Shown here piece after piece: positions 51,406 to 60,195 of a DNA stretch of 64,000 bases. Location: assembly GCF_902497745.1 (NCBI RefSeq), contig NZ_CABVHJ010000003.1, positions 281,319 to 345,318 on the forward strand. The letters are read 5' to 3'. Under the pieces are notes generated by a model. That model made no database searches. It saw only the letters and a list, made by a program, of their open reading frames with translations, and was not told where the DNA came from. Position 1 is the first letter of the stretch. Each line of letters starts with the position of its first letter. Source of the DNA: Pseudomonas fluorescens (GTDB lineage Bacteria > Pseudomonadota > Gammaproteobacteria > Pseudomonadales > Pseudomonadaceae). Position numbers and translations under genes: made by a program.

Positions 51406-53565
51406 ATGACCAGCATGGAACCCGGCCACACCGGGATCGATCCGCGGCTGAGCTTCGATGATCCGTTACTCGACGGTCTGTTGATCCTCTGCAAACTGCA
51501 TGGCGCCACCGTCAGTCGCGCCAGCCTGAGTGCCGGGCTGCCGTTGAACAAACAACGCTTGAGCCTGGACCTGCTGCCCCGCGCCGCCGCCCGTGCCGGG
51601 TTGCAGGCGCGGATTCTGCGCCGTGAGCTGAAAGACATCTCGCCACTCAACTTGCCGATTCTGCTGCTGCTCAACGACGGTCGCACTGCTGTTTTACGGC
51701 GTTTCGGCGACGACGGCAAAGCGCTGATCCTGCCCAGCGAAGCCGATGGCGGCGAGCAATGGATCAGCCGCGAAGAACTCACCGAGCACTACAGCGGCCA
51801 AGCCTTGTTCGCCCGCCCGCGCCACGAACTCGAAGACCTCCGTTCACCGCTGGTGCCACGGGTGCATGCCTGGTTTCGCGACACGTTGAAGCTGTCGAAA
51901 TGGCTCTACAGCGATGCGATCCTCGCGAGTTTCCTGATCAACCTGTTGGGGCTGATGGTGCCGCTGTTCGTCATGCAGACCTACGACCGCGTGGTGCCGA
52001 ATCAGGCCACCTCGACCTTGTGGGTGCTGTCGATCGGGCTGCTGATCGGCACCGGTTTCGAACTGGTGTTGCGGGTGGTGCGTGCGCACCTGCTCGACAC
52101 TGCCGGCAAGAAAACCGATGTGATCCTTTCCGCGACTTTATTTGAACGCATCACCGGCATGTCGATGAAGGCACGGCCGGCGACCATCGGCGGTTTTGCC
52201 CAGAGCATTCATGATTTTCAGGGGCTGCGAGAATTCCTCACGGCGGTAACCCTGACCAGCCTGATCGACCTGCCCTTCGTGGTGCTGATGCTGGTGGTGA
52301 TCGGTCTGCTCGGCGGCTGGCTGGTGGTGATTCCGCTACTGGCGTTTCCGATCACCATCGTCTTCGCAATGATCATTCAAGTGCGCCTGCGTGACACCGT
52401 GCAAAAGAGCCTGAGCCTCGGCGCCGAACGCCAGGCCGTACTGATCGAAACCCTCGGCGGCCTGGAAACCCTCAAGGCCTGCAGCGCCGAAAGCGAGCGC
52501 CAGCACAAATGGGAAAGTACCCACGGCGCCCTCACCCGCCTCGACAGCCATGCGCGCAATTTGTCAGCGCTGGCCACCAATGGCACGCTGTTCATTCAAC
52601 AATTCTCGGGGATGGCGACGATTGTGGCTGGGGTCTACAGCATCATCGCCGGCAACCTAAGCGTCGGTGCGCTGGTCGCCAGTTACATGCTCGGCAGCCG
52701 CGTACTCGCGCCGCTGGGACAGATCGCCGGGCTGATCACCCGCTATCAGCAAGCGCAACTGACCATGAAAAGCACCGATGCGCTGATGGCTCTGCCGCAA
52801 GAGCGCGATGGCAAGCAGCGGCCGCTGGAACGCACGCAATTGCAAGGCGCGCTGGACGTCAACGGCGTGACCTTTCACTACAACGGCCAGAATGCGCCGG
52901 CGCTGAGCAATGTCAGCTTCAGCCTGAAACCCGGTGAGCGGGTCGGCATCATCGGTCGCAGCGGGTCGGGCAAAAGCACCTTGGCGCGATTGGTCATGGG
53001 TTTCTATGAACCCGAGGAAGGTCAGCTGTTGCTCGACGGCCTCGATCTGCGCCAGCTCGATGTCGCCGACCTGCGCCAGCAAATCGGTTATGTCGCTCAC
53101 GATCTGCCGCTGCTGGCCGGCAGTCTGCGCGACAACCTCACGCTCGGCGCGCGCTACATCAGCGATGCGCGGATGCTTGAAGTGGCCGAACTGACCGGCG
53201 TTACCGAACTCGCTCGCCAGCATCCGCAAGGTTTCGACCGGCCCGTGGGCGAACGCGGACAATTGCTTTCCGGCGGCCAACGTCAGGCCGTTTTGCTGGC
53301 GCGATCGCTGCTGCTCGATCCGCCGATCATGCTGCTCGACGAACCCACCAGTGCCATGGACAACAGCAGCGAAGACTTGCTGCGGCAGAAGCTGCACGGC
53401 TGGGTACAAGGTAAGACGCTGCTGCTGGTCACCCACCGTACCTCGATGCTGAGCCTGGTGGACCGATTGCTGGTGCTGGACAACGGCCGGGTCGTCGCCG
53501 ACGGTCCGAAAGAAGCGGTCATCGATGCACTGCGCAAGGGCCGTGTCGGCTCGGCGGCGGTCTAG
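51406..53565 (+). CDS. LapB/MapB-type ABC exporter (type I secretion)
   Basis: A 719-residue inner-membrane ATPase. The first 125 residues resemble a C39 peptidase domain without its catalytic cysteine (a C39-like domain), as in LapB. A six-helix membrane domain (about 150-420) follows, and then an ATPase domain with Walker A GRSGSGKST, signature LLSGGQRQAV and Walker B IMLLDEPTS. It energises export of the giant adhesin. The ATG at 51406 is chosen; the frame is open 114 bases further up but across the repeat. Its stop lies within the ribosome-binding site of the next gene. Confidence 0.93.
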   Translation: MTSMEPGHTGIDPRLSFDDPLLDGLLILCKLHGATVSRASLSAGLPLNKQRLSLDLLPRAAARAGLQARILRRELKDISPLNLPILLLLNDGRTAVLRRFGDDGKALILPSEADGGEQWISREELTEHYSGQALFARPRHELEDLRSPLVPRVHAWFRDTLKLSKWLYSDAILASFLINLLGLMVPLFVMQTYDRVVPNQATSTLWVLSIGLLIGTGFELVLRVVRAHLLDTAGKKTDVILSATLFERITGMSMKARPATIGGFAQSIHDFQGLREFLTAVTLTSLIDLPFVVLMLVVIGLLGGWLVVIPLLAFPITIVFAMIIQVRLRDTVQKSLSLGAERQAVLIETLGGLETLKACSAESERQHKWESTHGALTRLDSHARNLSALATNGTLFIQQFSGMATIVAGVYSIIAGNLSVGALVASYMLGSRVLAPLGQIAGLITRYQQAQLTMKSTDALMALPQERDGKQRPLERTQLQGALDVNGVTFHYNGQNAPALSNVSFSLKPGERVGIIGRSGSGKSTLARLVMGFYEPEEGQLLLDGLDLRQLDVADLRQQIGYVAHDLPLLAGSLRDNLTLGARYISDARMLEVAELTGVTELARQHPQGFDRPVGERGQLLSGGQRQAVLLARSLLLDPPIMLLDEPTSAMDNSSEDLLRQKLHGWVQGKTLLLVTHRTSMLSLVDRLLVLDNGRVVADGPKEAVIDALRKGRVGSAAV

Positions 53566-53575
53566 GAGTTGCCCC

Positions 53576-54937
53576 ATGTCTGCTTCTTCCGATAGCAAAG
53601 AGCGCGGCTACTTCGACAGTTTCGGCAAAAGCGCCGAAGCCGAGTTCATGCCGGAAACCGCCGGCGCTTCCTTGCAGGATTCGCCGCGCTGGTCGCGGAT
53701 CACCGTGTGGCTGGCCGCTGCGCTGCTGATCAGTGCGGTGGTCTGGGCCAAGTTCGCCGTGCTCGAAGAAGTGACCATGGGCGAAGGCAAAGCGATTCCT
53801 TCGAGCAAGGTCCAGGTGATCCAGAACCTTGAAGGCGGGATCGTCACCGAAATTTTCGTCCGCGAAGGGCAGATGGTGAACAAAGGCGATACCTTGCTGC
53901 GCCTGGATGACACACGCTTTCGTTCAAACAAAGGGGAAAGCGAGGCTGATCGCTATGCACTGACTGCGCAGGTCGAACGGCTGTCGGCGGAGGCCGAGGG
54001 CCGGCCGTTCAAGCTCTCCGCTGAGGTGATCGCCAAGGCGCCGCAAGTCGCCGAAGACGAGCGTTCACTTTACGAACAACGCCAGCGCCGACTGGCCAGT
54101 GAGCAGCGCACGTTGAGTGAACAGCTGCGGCAGAAGACTCAGGAACTGGCCGAATTTCGCTCCAAGCAAGGTCAGTTCAGCTCGAGTCTGGCGTTGCTGC
54201 AGCAAGAAATGAACATGTCCGAACCGCTGGTTAAAGCCGGTGCGGTGTCACCGGTGGAAATCCTCCGCCTCAAGCGCAGCGCGGTAGAGATCCGAGGTTC
54301 ATTGAACGCGACGACGCTGGCCATTCCCCGCGCTGAATCGGCGATTGCCGAGATCCGCAGCAAGATCGACGAGTCGGAGCAAACCTTCCGCTCGGAAGCG
54401 GCCAAAGAGCTGAACGAGAAACGCACCGACCTGTCGAAAATCACTGCCACCAGCATCGCCATCGACGACCGCGTCACCCGCACCACCGTGACCTCACCGG
54501 TGCATGGGGTGATCAAGCAATTGAAGGTCAACACCATTGGCGGCGTGGTTCAACCGGGCAGCGACATGGTTGAAATCGTACCGTTGGAAGACAACTTGCT
54601 GATCGAGGCCAAGGTGCGGCCGCAGGATGTCGCGTTTCTGCATCCGGGCCAGAAAGCCATGGTCAAGTTCAGTGCCTACGACTACACGATCTACGGCGGG
54701 TTGAGCGCGAAGCTTGAGCTGATCGGCGCCGACACGATTACCGATGACAAGGGCAACAGCTTTTATCTGATTCAGGTGCGCACCGATAAAAACCATTTGG
54801 GCGGGGATGTGAAGCCGCTGCTGATTATTCCGGGGATGGTGGCGACGGTGGACATTATTACCGGGGAGAAAAGTGTGCTGGATTACTTGCTGAAACCGGT
54901 GCTTAAAGCCCGGACCGAGGCGATGCGCGAACGCTAG
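53576..54937 (+). CDS. HlyD-type membrane fusion protein (LapC/MapC type)
   Basis: A 453-residue periplasmic adaptor with one N-terminal membrane segment (SRITVWLAAALLISAVVWAK). It has a lipoyl-like half (IPSSKVQVIQNLEGGIVTEI), a long coiled coil (residues 120-300) and a beta-barrel end (VHGVIKQLKVNTIGGVVQPG). The family block EGGIV and the P-loop-free HlyD pattern are clear. It joins the ABC exporter to the TolC-type channel. The stop of the ABC gene (TAG) is part of its AGGAG site, implying coupling. Confidence 0.92.
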   Translation: MSASSDSKERGYFDSFGKSAEAEFMPETAGASLQDSPRWSRITVWLAAALLISAVVWAKFAVLEEVTMGEGKAIPSSKVQVIQNLEGGIVTEIFVREGQMVNKGDTLLRLDDTRFRSNKGESEADRYALTAQVERLSAEAEGRPFKLSAEVIAKAPQVAEDERSLYEQRQRRLASEQRTLSEQLRQKTQELAEFRSKQGQFSSSLALLQQEMNMSEPLVKAGAVSPVEILRLKRSAVEIRGSLNATTLAIPRAESAIAEIRSKIDESEQTFRSEAAKELNEKRTDLSKITATSIAIDDRVTRTTVTSPVHGVIKQLKVNTIGGVVQPGSDMVEIVPLEDNLLIEAKVRPQDVAFLHPGQKAMVKFSAYDYTIYGGLSAKLELIGADTITDDKGNSFYLIQVRTDKNHLGGDVKPLLIIPGMVATVDIITGEKSVLDYLLKPVLKARTEAMRER

Positions 54938-54972
54938 TCAGTGTTGAGATTTGCGGTGATTGATCTGGCGCC

Positions 54973-55066
54973 TTCGCGAGCAGGCTCGCTCCCACAAGGG
55001 GATTTGTGGTGAACACAGAGTTTGTGTGCACCTCCGATCAAATGTGGGAGCGAGCCTGCTCGCGAA
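54973..55066. repeat. REP-type inverted pair (family A)
   Basis: Two opposed family A elements lie between the secretion operon and tapT. Confidence 0.9.
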
Positions 55067-55086
55067 GAGGCCGGCACAAACGATGA

Positions 55087-55683
55087 CTATCTATCGCCAT
55101 GGTTACGCTGGAAAGTCTCCGCCCCCATCGCCGCAATCTGCCCCTCGATCAACGCCTCGAACGGCTTGAGCAACCGCTCGAATGATGCCGACGGCTCCAG
55201 CGTCTGCAACGCCTGAACAATAGCCTCAATCGTCGACAACGCCCCCGGCCCCGGGGCCTTGCGCAAGCGATAGCGCGACACGCCACCTTCGGCCAACGTC
55301 ACCCGTGGCAACGCCGCCAACAGAGGATTGAGGTGCAGCATCTTGCGCGCCTTGCGCCAAGTGCCATCCGGAACGACCAGCAACAGTGGTTCATCGGACT
55401 CGCCGTAAGCCTGCATCGGCTGCGCATCATCGGCCGGAAACAACAACCGCGCCTGATACCCCGGACGGTTCAACAGCGCCGGCAAATCCTCGAATACCTC
55501 ACCGACAATCAGCTCGGCATTGGTCAAACCGAGTGCCGCCAATCGAGCAGTATTCAACGCATGATTGACCTCGCTCGGATGCTGCAACAGGAGCACCCGC
55601 GTGCGGCTGTCGAGGCTCGGGATCAGCGGGCACAGGCAATGGGTTTGTGGGCGCAGGCAGCGCGGGCATTGAGGTCTGGACAT
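55087..55683 (-). CDS. tapT: tRNA-uridine aminocarboxypropyltransferase (DTW domain, TapT)
   Basis: A 198-residue DTW-domain enzyme. It carries the zinc-binding cysteines (PQCPRCLRPQTHCLCPL), the QHPSE motif (LLLQHPSEVNHALNTARL) and the DGTW variant of the DTW signature (VVPDGTWRKARKML). TapT transfers the aminocarboxypropyl group of S-adenosylmethionine to U47 of tRNA. It lies 5 bases before the stop of gbuR on the same strand. Confidence 0.9.
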   Translation of the reverse strand: MSRPQCPRCLRPQTHCLCPLIPSLDSRTRVLLLQHPSEVNHALNTARLAALGLTNAELIVGEVFEDLPALLNRPGYQARLLFPADDAQPMQAYGESDEPLLLVVPDGTWRKARKMLHLNPLLAALPRVTLAEGGVSRYRLRKAPGPGALSTIEAIVQALQTLEPSASFERLLKPFEALIEGQIAAMGAETFQRNHGDR

Positions 55684-55688
55684 CTTCT

Positions 55689-56582
55689 TTAAGCCTGATT
55701 GAGCTGAGCTTTGAGCAAATCGCGGAAAGTCTGAATCAACGGCTCACGGCTGCGACCCCGGCGCATGATCATCGAGAACGGCGCCTGATAACCGAATGTC
55801 GCCGGCAGTAATACACGCAGATCGCCCTTGTCGGCCCAGGCCTGAGCGTAGTGCTCCGGCAGGTAACCAATATAGGCGCCGGACAGCACCAGAATCAGCT
55901 GCGCCTCCATACTTTCAACCGTCGCGGCACTGTGTTTGAAACCGTGCCGGGCCAGTTCCGCCTGACTCCAGTAACCGCGTCCGACCATGCGTTGCTGGGT
56001 GATGACTTGCTCGGGAATCCGCCGCTCGTTGAACAACGGATGCCGGCTGCTGCAATACAACCAGTGTTGTTCGCGATACAGCGGCATGTAGACCAGACCG
56101 CTCATACGCGTAGAAAACGCACCGATGGCCAGGTCGAGACGATTGTCCTGCACGCCGAGCTGCAATTCGTACGGGCTCATTACCGACAGATGCAAATGCA
56201 CCGCCGGGTGCTCCTGGCTGTAGGCGCCGATGGCTTCGGCGAAGGGCAAGGCCTTGTCGCTGACGGTGGAGTCGATCACACCGAGGTTGAGCGTGCCGCG
56301 CAGTTCGCCCTTGAGCGCGGCGGCGTATTGCTCGAAACCTTCGAGTTCGGCGAGCAGGCGCAGGGTTTCCTGATGGAACAACGCGCCCTTGCTGGTCAGA
56401 CTGAACCCGCCACGCCCGCGATGGCAGAGCACCAGGCCAAGTGCGGCTTCGAGCTGGCTCATGTAGGTGCTGATCGCCGACGTCGACAGATTCAACTCCT
56501 GCTGGGCGTTGGCGAAACCCTGATGACGGACGACGCTGACGAAGATGCGCAACAGTTTCAGGTCGGGTAAAGCGTTGGCCAT
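55689..56582 (-). CDS. gbuR: LysR regulator GbuR of the guanidinobutyrate cluster
   Basis: A 297-residue LysR-family protein starting at 56582 behind GGAG (the frame stays open far upstream through a repeat). The helix-turn-helix is ANAQQELNLSTSAISTYMSQ. A LysR substrate-binding domain follows. In P. aeruginosa, GbuR (PA1422) activates gbuA in the presence of 4-guanidinobutyrate; the divergent gbuA-like gene here supports the same role. Confidence 0.86.
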   Translation of the reverse strand: MANALPDLKLLRIFVSVVRHQGFANAQQELNLSTSAISTYMSQLEAALGLVLCHRGRGGFSLTSKGALFHQETLRLLAELEGFEQYAAALKGELRGTLNLGVIDSTVSDKALPFAEAIGAYSQEHPAVHLHLSVMSPYELQLGVQDNRLDLAIGAFSTRMSGLVYMPLYREQHWLYCSSRHPLFNERRIPEQVITQQRMVGRGYWSQAELARHGFKHSAATVESMEAQLILVLSGAYIGYLPEHYAQAWADKGDLRVLLPATFGYQAPFSMIMRRGRSREPLIQTFRDLLKAQLNQA

Positions 56583-56622
56583 GTCTACTCCGGGCTTTGC
56601 AACTGTGTGTCTGTGGGAAAAG

Positions 56623-56883
56623 CCCCTCACCCCAGCCCTCTCCCCGAGGGAGAGGGAGCTGATCTCCATGGCTTTCAAATCCTGAGCTCGACTCGATTTT
56701 TCAGGTCGATGCAGATTCCGCCAACAACTCGGTCGGCCCCCTCTCGCTCTGGGAGTGAGGGAGAGGGAGCTGATCTCCATGGCTTTCAAATCCTGAGTTC
56801 GACTCGATTTTTCAAGTCGATGCAGATTCCGCCAACAACTCGGTCGGCCCCCTCTCCCTCCGGGAGAGGGCTGGGGTGAGGGG
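56623..56883. repeat. Composite repeat with a 111-bp duplication (family D)
   Basis: CCCTCACCCCAGCCCTCTCC ends frame two copies, 111 bp apart, of a segment with AGCTGATCTCCATGGCTTTC and CGACTCGATTTTTCA. The right end is GGGAGAGGGCTGGGGTGAGG. Related elements are at 23459 and 35978. This element fills most of the gbuR-gbuA gap, with about 200 bases of promoter DNA left at 56884-57089. Confidence 0.85.
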
Positions 56884-57089
56884 CGGCAATGTTCAGCCAG
56901 GCAAGAATCCCAAGAGCGCAAAGTCTAATCCGCCCACCACCATTAGTTTAGAAAAATCTGAACTAAGTTTTTGCCCGTAGCGATTCTTTCCGCTCACTAC
57001 ATTTCGCATCATCGGCCCCACAGCGGCGCCCGACCCCTTGCTCAACGGTGCGCCGACATAAATAAAACAAAGACGATGAGGCCTTACCC

Positions 57090-58040
57090 GTGGACAAGAT
57101 TCTTCACCAACCACTGGGCGGCAACGAAATGCCGCGCTTCGGCGGCATCGCCACCATGCTCCGACTCCCCCATGTACCGACCGCTGCCGGCCTGGACGCT
57201 GCCTTTGTTGGCGTGCCACTGGATATCGGTACTTCGCTGCGCCCCGGCACCCGCTTCGGGCCTCGCGACATCCGCACCGAATCGGTGATGATCCGCCCGT
57301 ACAACATGGCCACCGGCGCTGCGCCGTTCGACTCGCTGTCGGTGGCCGACATCGGTGACGTGGCGATCAACACCTTCAACCTGCTCGACGCCGTGCGCAT
57401 CATCGAAGAAGCCTACGACAACATTCTCGAGCACAACGTGATCCCGATGACCCTGGGTGGCGACCACACCATCACCCTGCCGATCCTGCGGGCGATTCAC
57501 AAGAAGCACGGCAAGGTCGGTCTGGTGCACATCGATGCCCACGCTGACGTCAACGATCACATGTTCGGCGAGAAAATCGCTCACGGTACGACCTTCCGTC
57601 GCGCTGTCGAAGAAGGTCTGCTGGACTGCGACCGCGTGGTGCAAATTGGTTTGCGCGCGCAGGGTTACACCGCTGACGACTTCAACTGGAGCCGCGATCA
57701 GGGCTTCCGCGTGGTTCAGGCCGAAGAGTGCTGGCACAAGTCGCTGGCACCGCTGATGGCCGAAGTGCGCGAGAAAGTCGGCGGCGGTCCGGTGTATCTG
57801 AGCTTCGACATCGACGGCATCGACCCGGCCTGGGCGCCTGGCACCGGCACCCCGGAAATCGGTGGTCTGACGACCATTCAGGCGATTGAAATCGTTCGCG
57901 GCTGCCAAGGCCTCGACCTGATCGGTTGCGATCTGGTAGAAGTCTCGCCCGCTTATGACACCACCGGCAACACCTCGCTGCTGGCCGCCAACCTGCTGTA
58001 CGAAATGCTCTGCGTACTGCCTGGCGTGGTCCATCGCTGA
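57090..58040 (+). CDS. gbuA: Guanidinobutyrase (ureohydrolase family)
   Basis: A 316-residue arginase/agmatinase-family enzyme with both manganese sites: H126 (GGDHTI), D149, H151 and D153 (HIDAHADVNDH), D240 and D242 (SFDIDGIDP). The reaction expected for GbuA is 4-guanidinobutyrate to 4-aminobutyrate plus urea. Agmatinase (SpeB) is the alternative by sequence alone. The LysR-divergent arrangement and the downstream hypothetical, NCS1 and SSS genes match P. aeruginosa PA1421-PA1418, favouring GbuA. First of a plus-strand cluster. Confidence 0.87.
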   Translation: MDKILHQPLGGNEMPRFGGIATMLRLPHVPTAAGLDAAFVGVPLDIGTSLRPGTRFGPRDIRTESVMIRPYNMATGAAPFDSLSVADIGDVAINTFNLLDAVRIIEEAYDNILEHNVIPMTLGGDHTITLPILRAIHKKHGKVGLVHIDAHADVNDHMFGEKIAHGTTFRRAVEEGLLDCDRVVQIGLRAQGYTADDFNWSRDQGFRVVQAEECWHKSLAPLMAEVREKVGGGPVYLSFDIDGIDPAWAPGTGTPEIGGLTTIQAIEIVRGCQGLDLIGCDLVEVSPAYDTTGNTSLLAANLLYEMLCVLPGVVHR

Positions 58041-58050
58041 GGGTCGGGTC

Positions 58051-58473
58051 ATGAACGAACGTGATCAGGTTCTGCAAGCAGCCGCCGCGCTGGTGGACGC
58101 CTTTGCCCGTAACGATCGCGAAGCTTACTTCGGCGCGTTCAGCGCCGATGCGAGTTTCGTCTTCTACACCCTCGAACAGCCGCTGCTGTCGCGCGATGCC
58201 TATCAGGCCTTGTGGGACAGCTGGCGCGCCGAGGATGGCTTCGAGGTGCTTGCGTGCACCTCGAGCAACGCCTTCGTCAGCCTGCAAGGTGACGTGGCGA
58301 TTTTCATCCATGACGTGGCCACCGAGCTGCGCATGCAAGGGGAGCAACACTTCAGCCAGGAGCGCGAGACGATTGTTTTCAAGAAACAAACGTCGAGCCT
58401 AGAACAACAAGGCCTTTGGCTGGCCTGTCACGAACATTTGTCCGCAATGCCGGAAGGGCTGCCATCCCCTTAG
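58051..58473 (+). CDS. NTF2-like (SnoaL/DUF4440) protein of the gbu cluster
   Basis: A 140-residue cytoplasmic protein of the NTF2 cone fold: an early helix (VLQAAAALVDAFARNDREAY), then F-A-D-A-S-F-type strands and a C-terminal W/H segment (GLWLACHEHLSAMP). It starts 10 bases after gbuA. It corresponds in position to P. aeruginosa PA1420. A role in using guanidino compounds is inferred from context only. Confidence 0.8.
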   Translation: MNERDQVLQAAAALVDAFARNDREAYFGAFSADASFVFYTLEQPLLSRDAYQALWDSWRAEDGFEVLACTSSNAFVSLQGDVAIFIHDVATELRMQGEQHFSQERETIVFKKQTSSLEQQGLWLACHEHLSAMPEGLPSP

Positions 58474-58529
58474 CCAAACAGGTGACGCCTCACGCACGAT
58501 GAGGCGCGCCTTTATGATCGGAGCAGATC

Positions 58530-60032
58530 ATGAATAACAACAACAACGACCAAAGCCTTACGCAGATTGAAACCCACGGGGTCGAGCAGATCCCGGACCA
58601 CGAACGCAGCGCAGGCCCGACGGACTTGTTCCGGATGATCTTCGGTGGTTCGAATACCTTTGCCACCGCCGTGCTCGGCAGTTTCCCGGTGCTGTTCGGT
58701 CTGTCTTTTCAGGCCGGCGTCTGGGCGATTGTGTCGGGCGTGCTGCTCGGTTCGCTGATCCTCGCACCGATGGGCTTGTTCGGCCCGCTCAACGGCACCA
58801 ACAATGCCGTGTCGTCCGGTGCGCACTTCGGCGTACACGGGCGGATCGTCGGTTCGTTCCTGTCGCTGTTGACCGCCATCGCGTTTTTCTCGCTCTCGGT
58901 GTGGAGTTCGGGGGACGCGCTGATCGGCGGCGCAAAACGCCTGATCGGTCTGCCGGAAACCGACCTGACTCTGGGCCTGGCCTACGGTCTGTTCGCGATT
59001 CTGGTGCTGACCGTGTGCATCTACGGCTTCCGCTTTTTGCTGTGGGTGAACAAGATCGCGGTGTGGAGCGCCAGCCTGTTGTTCCTGCTGGGCATCTTCG
59101 CCTTCGCCGGTCCTTTCGACGCGCATTACGCGGGCACCGTCAGCCTCGGGCAGCCGGGCTTCTGGGCGGCGTTCATCGGTGCGGCACTGGTCGCCATGAG
59201 CAACCCGATTTCCTTCGGCGCATTCCTCGGTGACTGGTCGCGCTACATCCCGCGAGAAACCTCCAAGCAACGGATCATGGCGGCGGTGGTGCTGTCGCAG
59301 ATCGCCACGTTCATCCCGTTCCTGTTCGGCCTGAGCACCGCGACCATCGTCGCGATCAAGGCGCCGGACTACATCGCGGCGAACAACTATGTCGGTGGTT
59401 TGCTGGCAGTGTCGCCGAGCTGGTTCTTCCTGCCGGTGTGCCTGATTGCGGTGATCGGCGGCATGTCCACCGGCACCACTTCGCTGTATGGCACCGGGCT
59501 GGACATGTCCAGCGTATTTCCACGGGTGCTGTCGCGGGTTAAAGCGACGCTGCTGATCGGCGTGCTGTCGATTGCCTTCATCTTCATCGGCCGTTTTGCG
59601 GCCAACCTGGTACAGAGCGTGTCGACCTTCGCCGTGCTGATCATCACCTGCACCACGCCGTGGATGGTGATCATGATCATCGGCCTGCTGGTGCGTCGCG
59701 GCTTCTACTGCCCGGATGACCTGCAAGTGTTCACTCGCGGCGAACAGGGCGGACGCTACTGGTTCAGCCACGGCTGGAACTGGCGCGGTCTGGGCGCATG
59801 GATCCCGAGCGCAGCGGTGGGCTTGTGCTTCGTCAATTTGCCGGGGCAGTTCGTTGGCCCGCTGGGTGAAATGGCCGGTGGTATCGACATCAGCTTGCCG
59901 GTGACCCTGGGGCTGGCTTCGGTGGTGTACCTGACGCTGCTGAGCCTGTTCCCGGAACCGCGCGAAGTGTTCGGCCCGAAGGATGCCCGCAGCCAAGTCG
60001 TAGAAAAAACTGAACTGCGTCAGGCCGCCTGA
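58530..60032 (+). CDS. NCS1-family permease of the gbu cluster
   Basis: A 500-residue inner-membrane transporter with about 12 segments. It has the CodB/PurP-type text TAVLGSFPVLFGLSFQAGVW and GSLILAPMGLFGPLNGTNNA in the first half. NCS1 proteins import nucleobases, allantoin and related compounds. In the gbu cluster (equivalent to PA1419) the substrate is probably a guanidino compound or related amine. It is the third gene after gbuA on the same strand. Confidence 0.88.
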   Translation: MNNNNNDQSLTQIETHGVEQIPDHERSAGPTDLFRMIFGGSNTFATAVLGSFPVLFGLSFQAGVWAIVSGVLLGSLILAPMGLFGPLNGTNNAVSSGAHFGVHGRIVGSFLSLLTAIAFFSLSVWSSGDALIGGAKRLIGLPETDLTLGLAYGLFAILVLTVCIYGFRFLLWVNKIAVWSASLLFLLGIFAFAGPFDAHYAGTVSLGQPGFWAAFIGAALVAMSNPISFGAFLGDWSRYIPRETSKQRIMAAVVLSQIATFIPFLFGLSTATIVAIKAPDYIAANNYVGGLLAVSPSWFFLPVCLIAVIGGMSTGTTSLYGTGLDMSSVFPRVLSRVKATLLIGVLSIAFIFIGRFAANLVQSVSTFAVLIITCTTPWMVIMIIGLLVRRGFYCPDDLQVFTRGEQGGRYWFSHGWNWRGLGAWIPSAAVGLCFVNLPGQFVGPLGEMAGGIDISLPVTLGLASVVYLTLLSLFPEPREVFGPKDARSQVVEKTELRQAA

Positions 60033-60044
60033 CGCAGATCCCCC

Positions 60045-60132
60045 GTGGGAGCGAGCCTGCTCGCGAAAGCAATTCGTCAGACACATCTTTGTTGAATGTG
60101 CTGACGCCTTCGCGAGCAGGCTCGCTCCCACA
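60045..60132. repeat. REP-type inverted pair (family A)
   Basis: Two opposed family A elements lie between the NCS1 and SSS permease genes. They may reduce read-through or stabilise the upstream mRNA. Confidence 0.9.
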
Positions 60133-60195
60133 AAGGGCAGCTACACCGAACCAAATTTGTTTCAACATAAAAAAGACAATCGGAGACACGCCATC

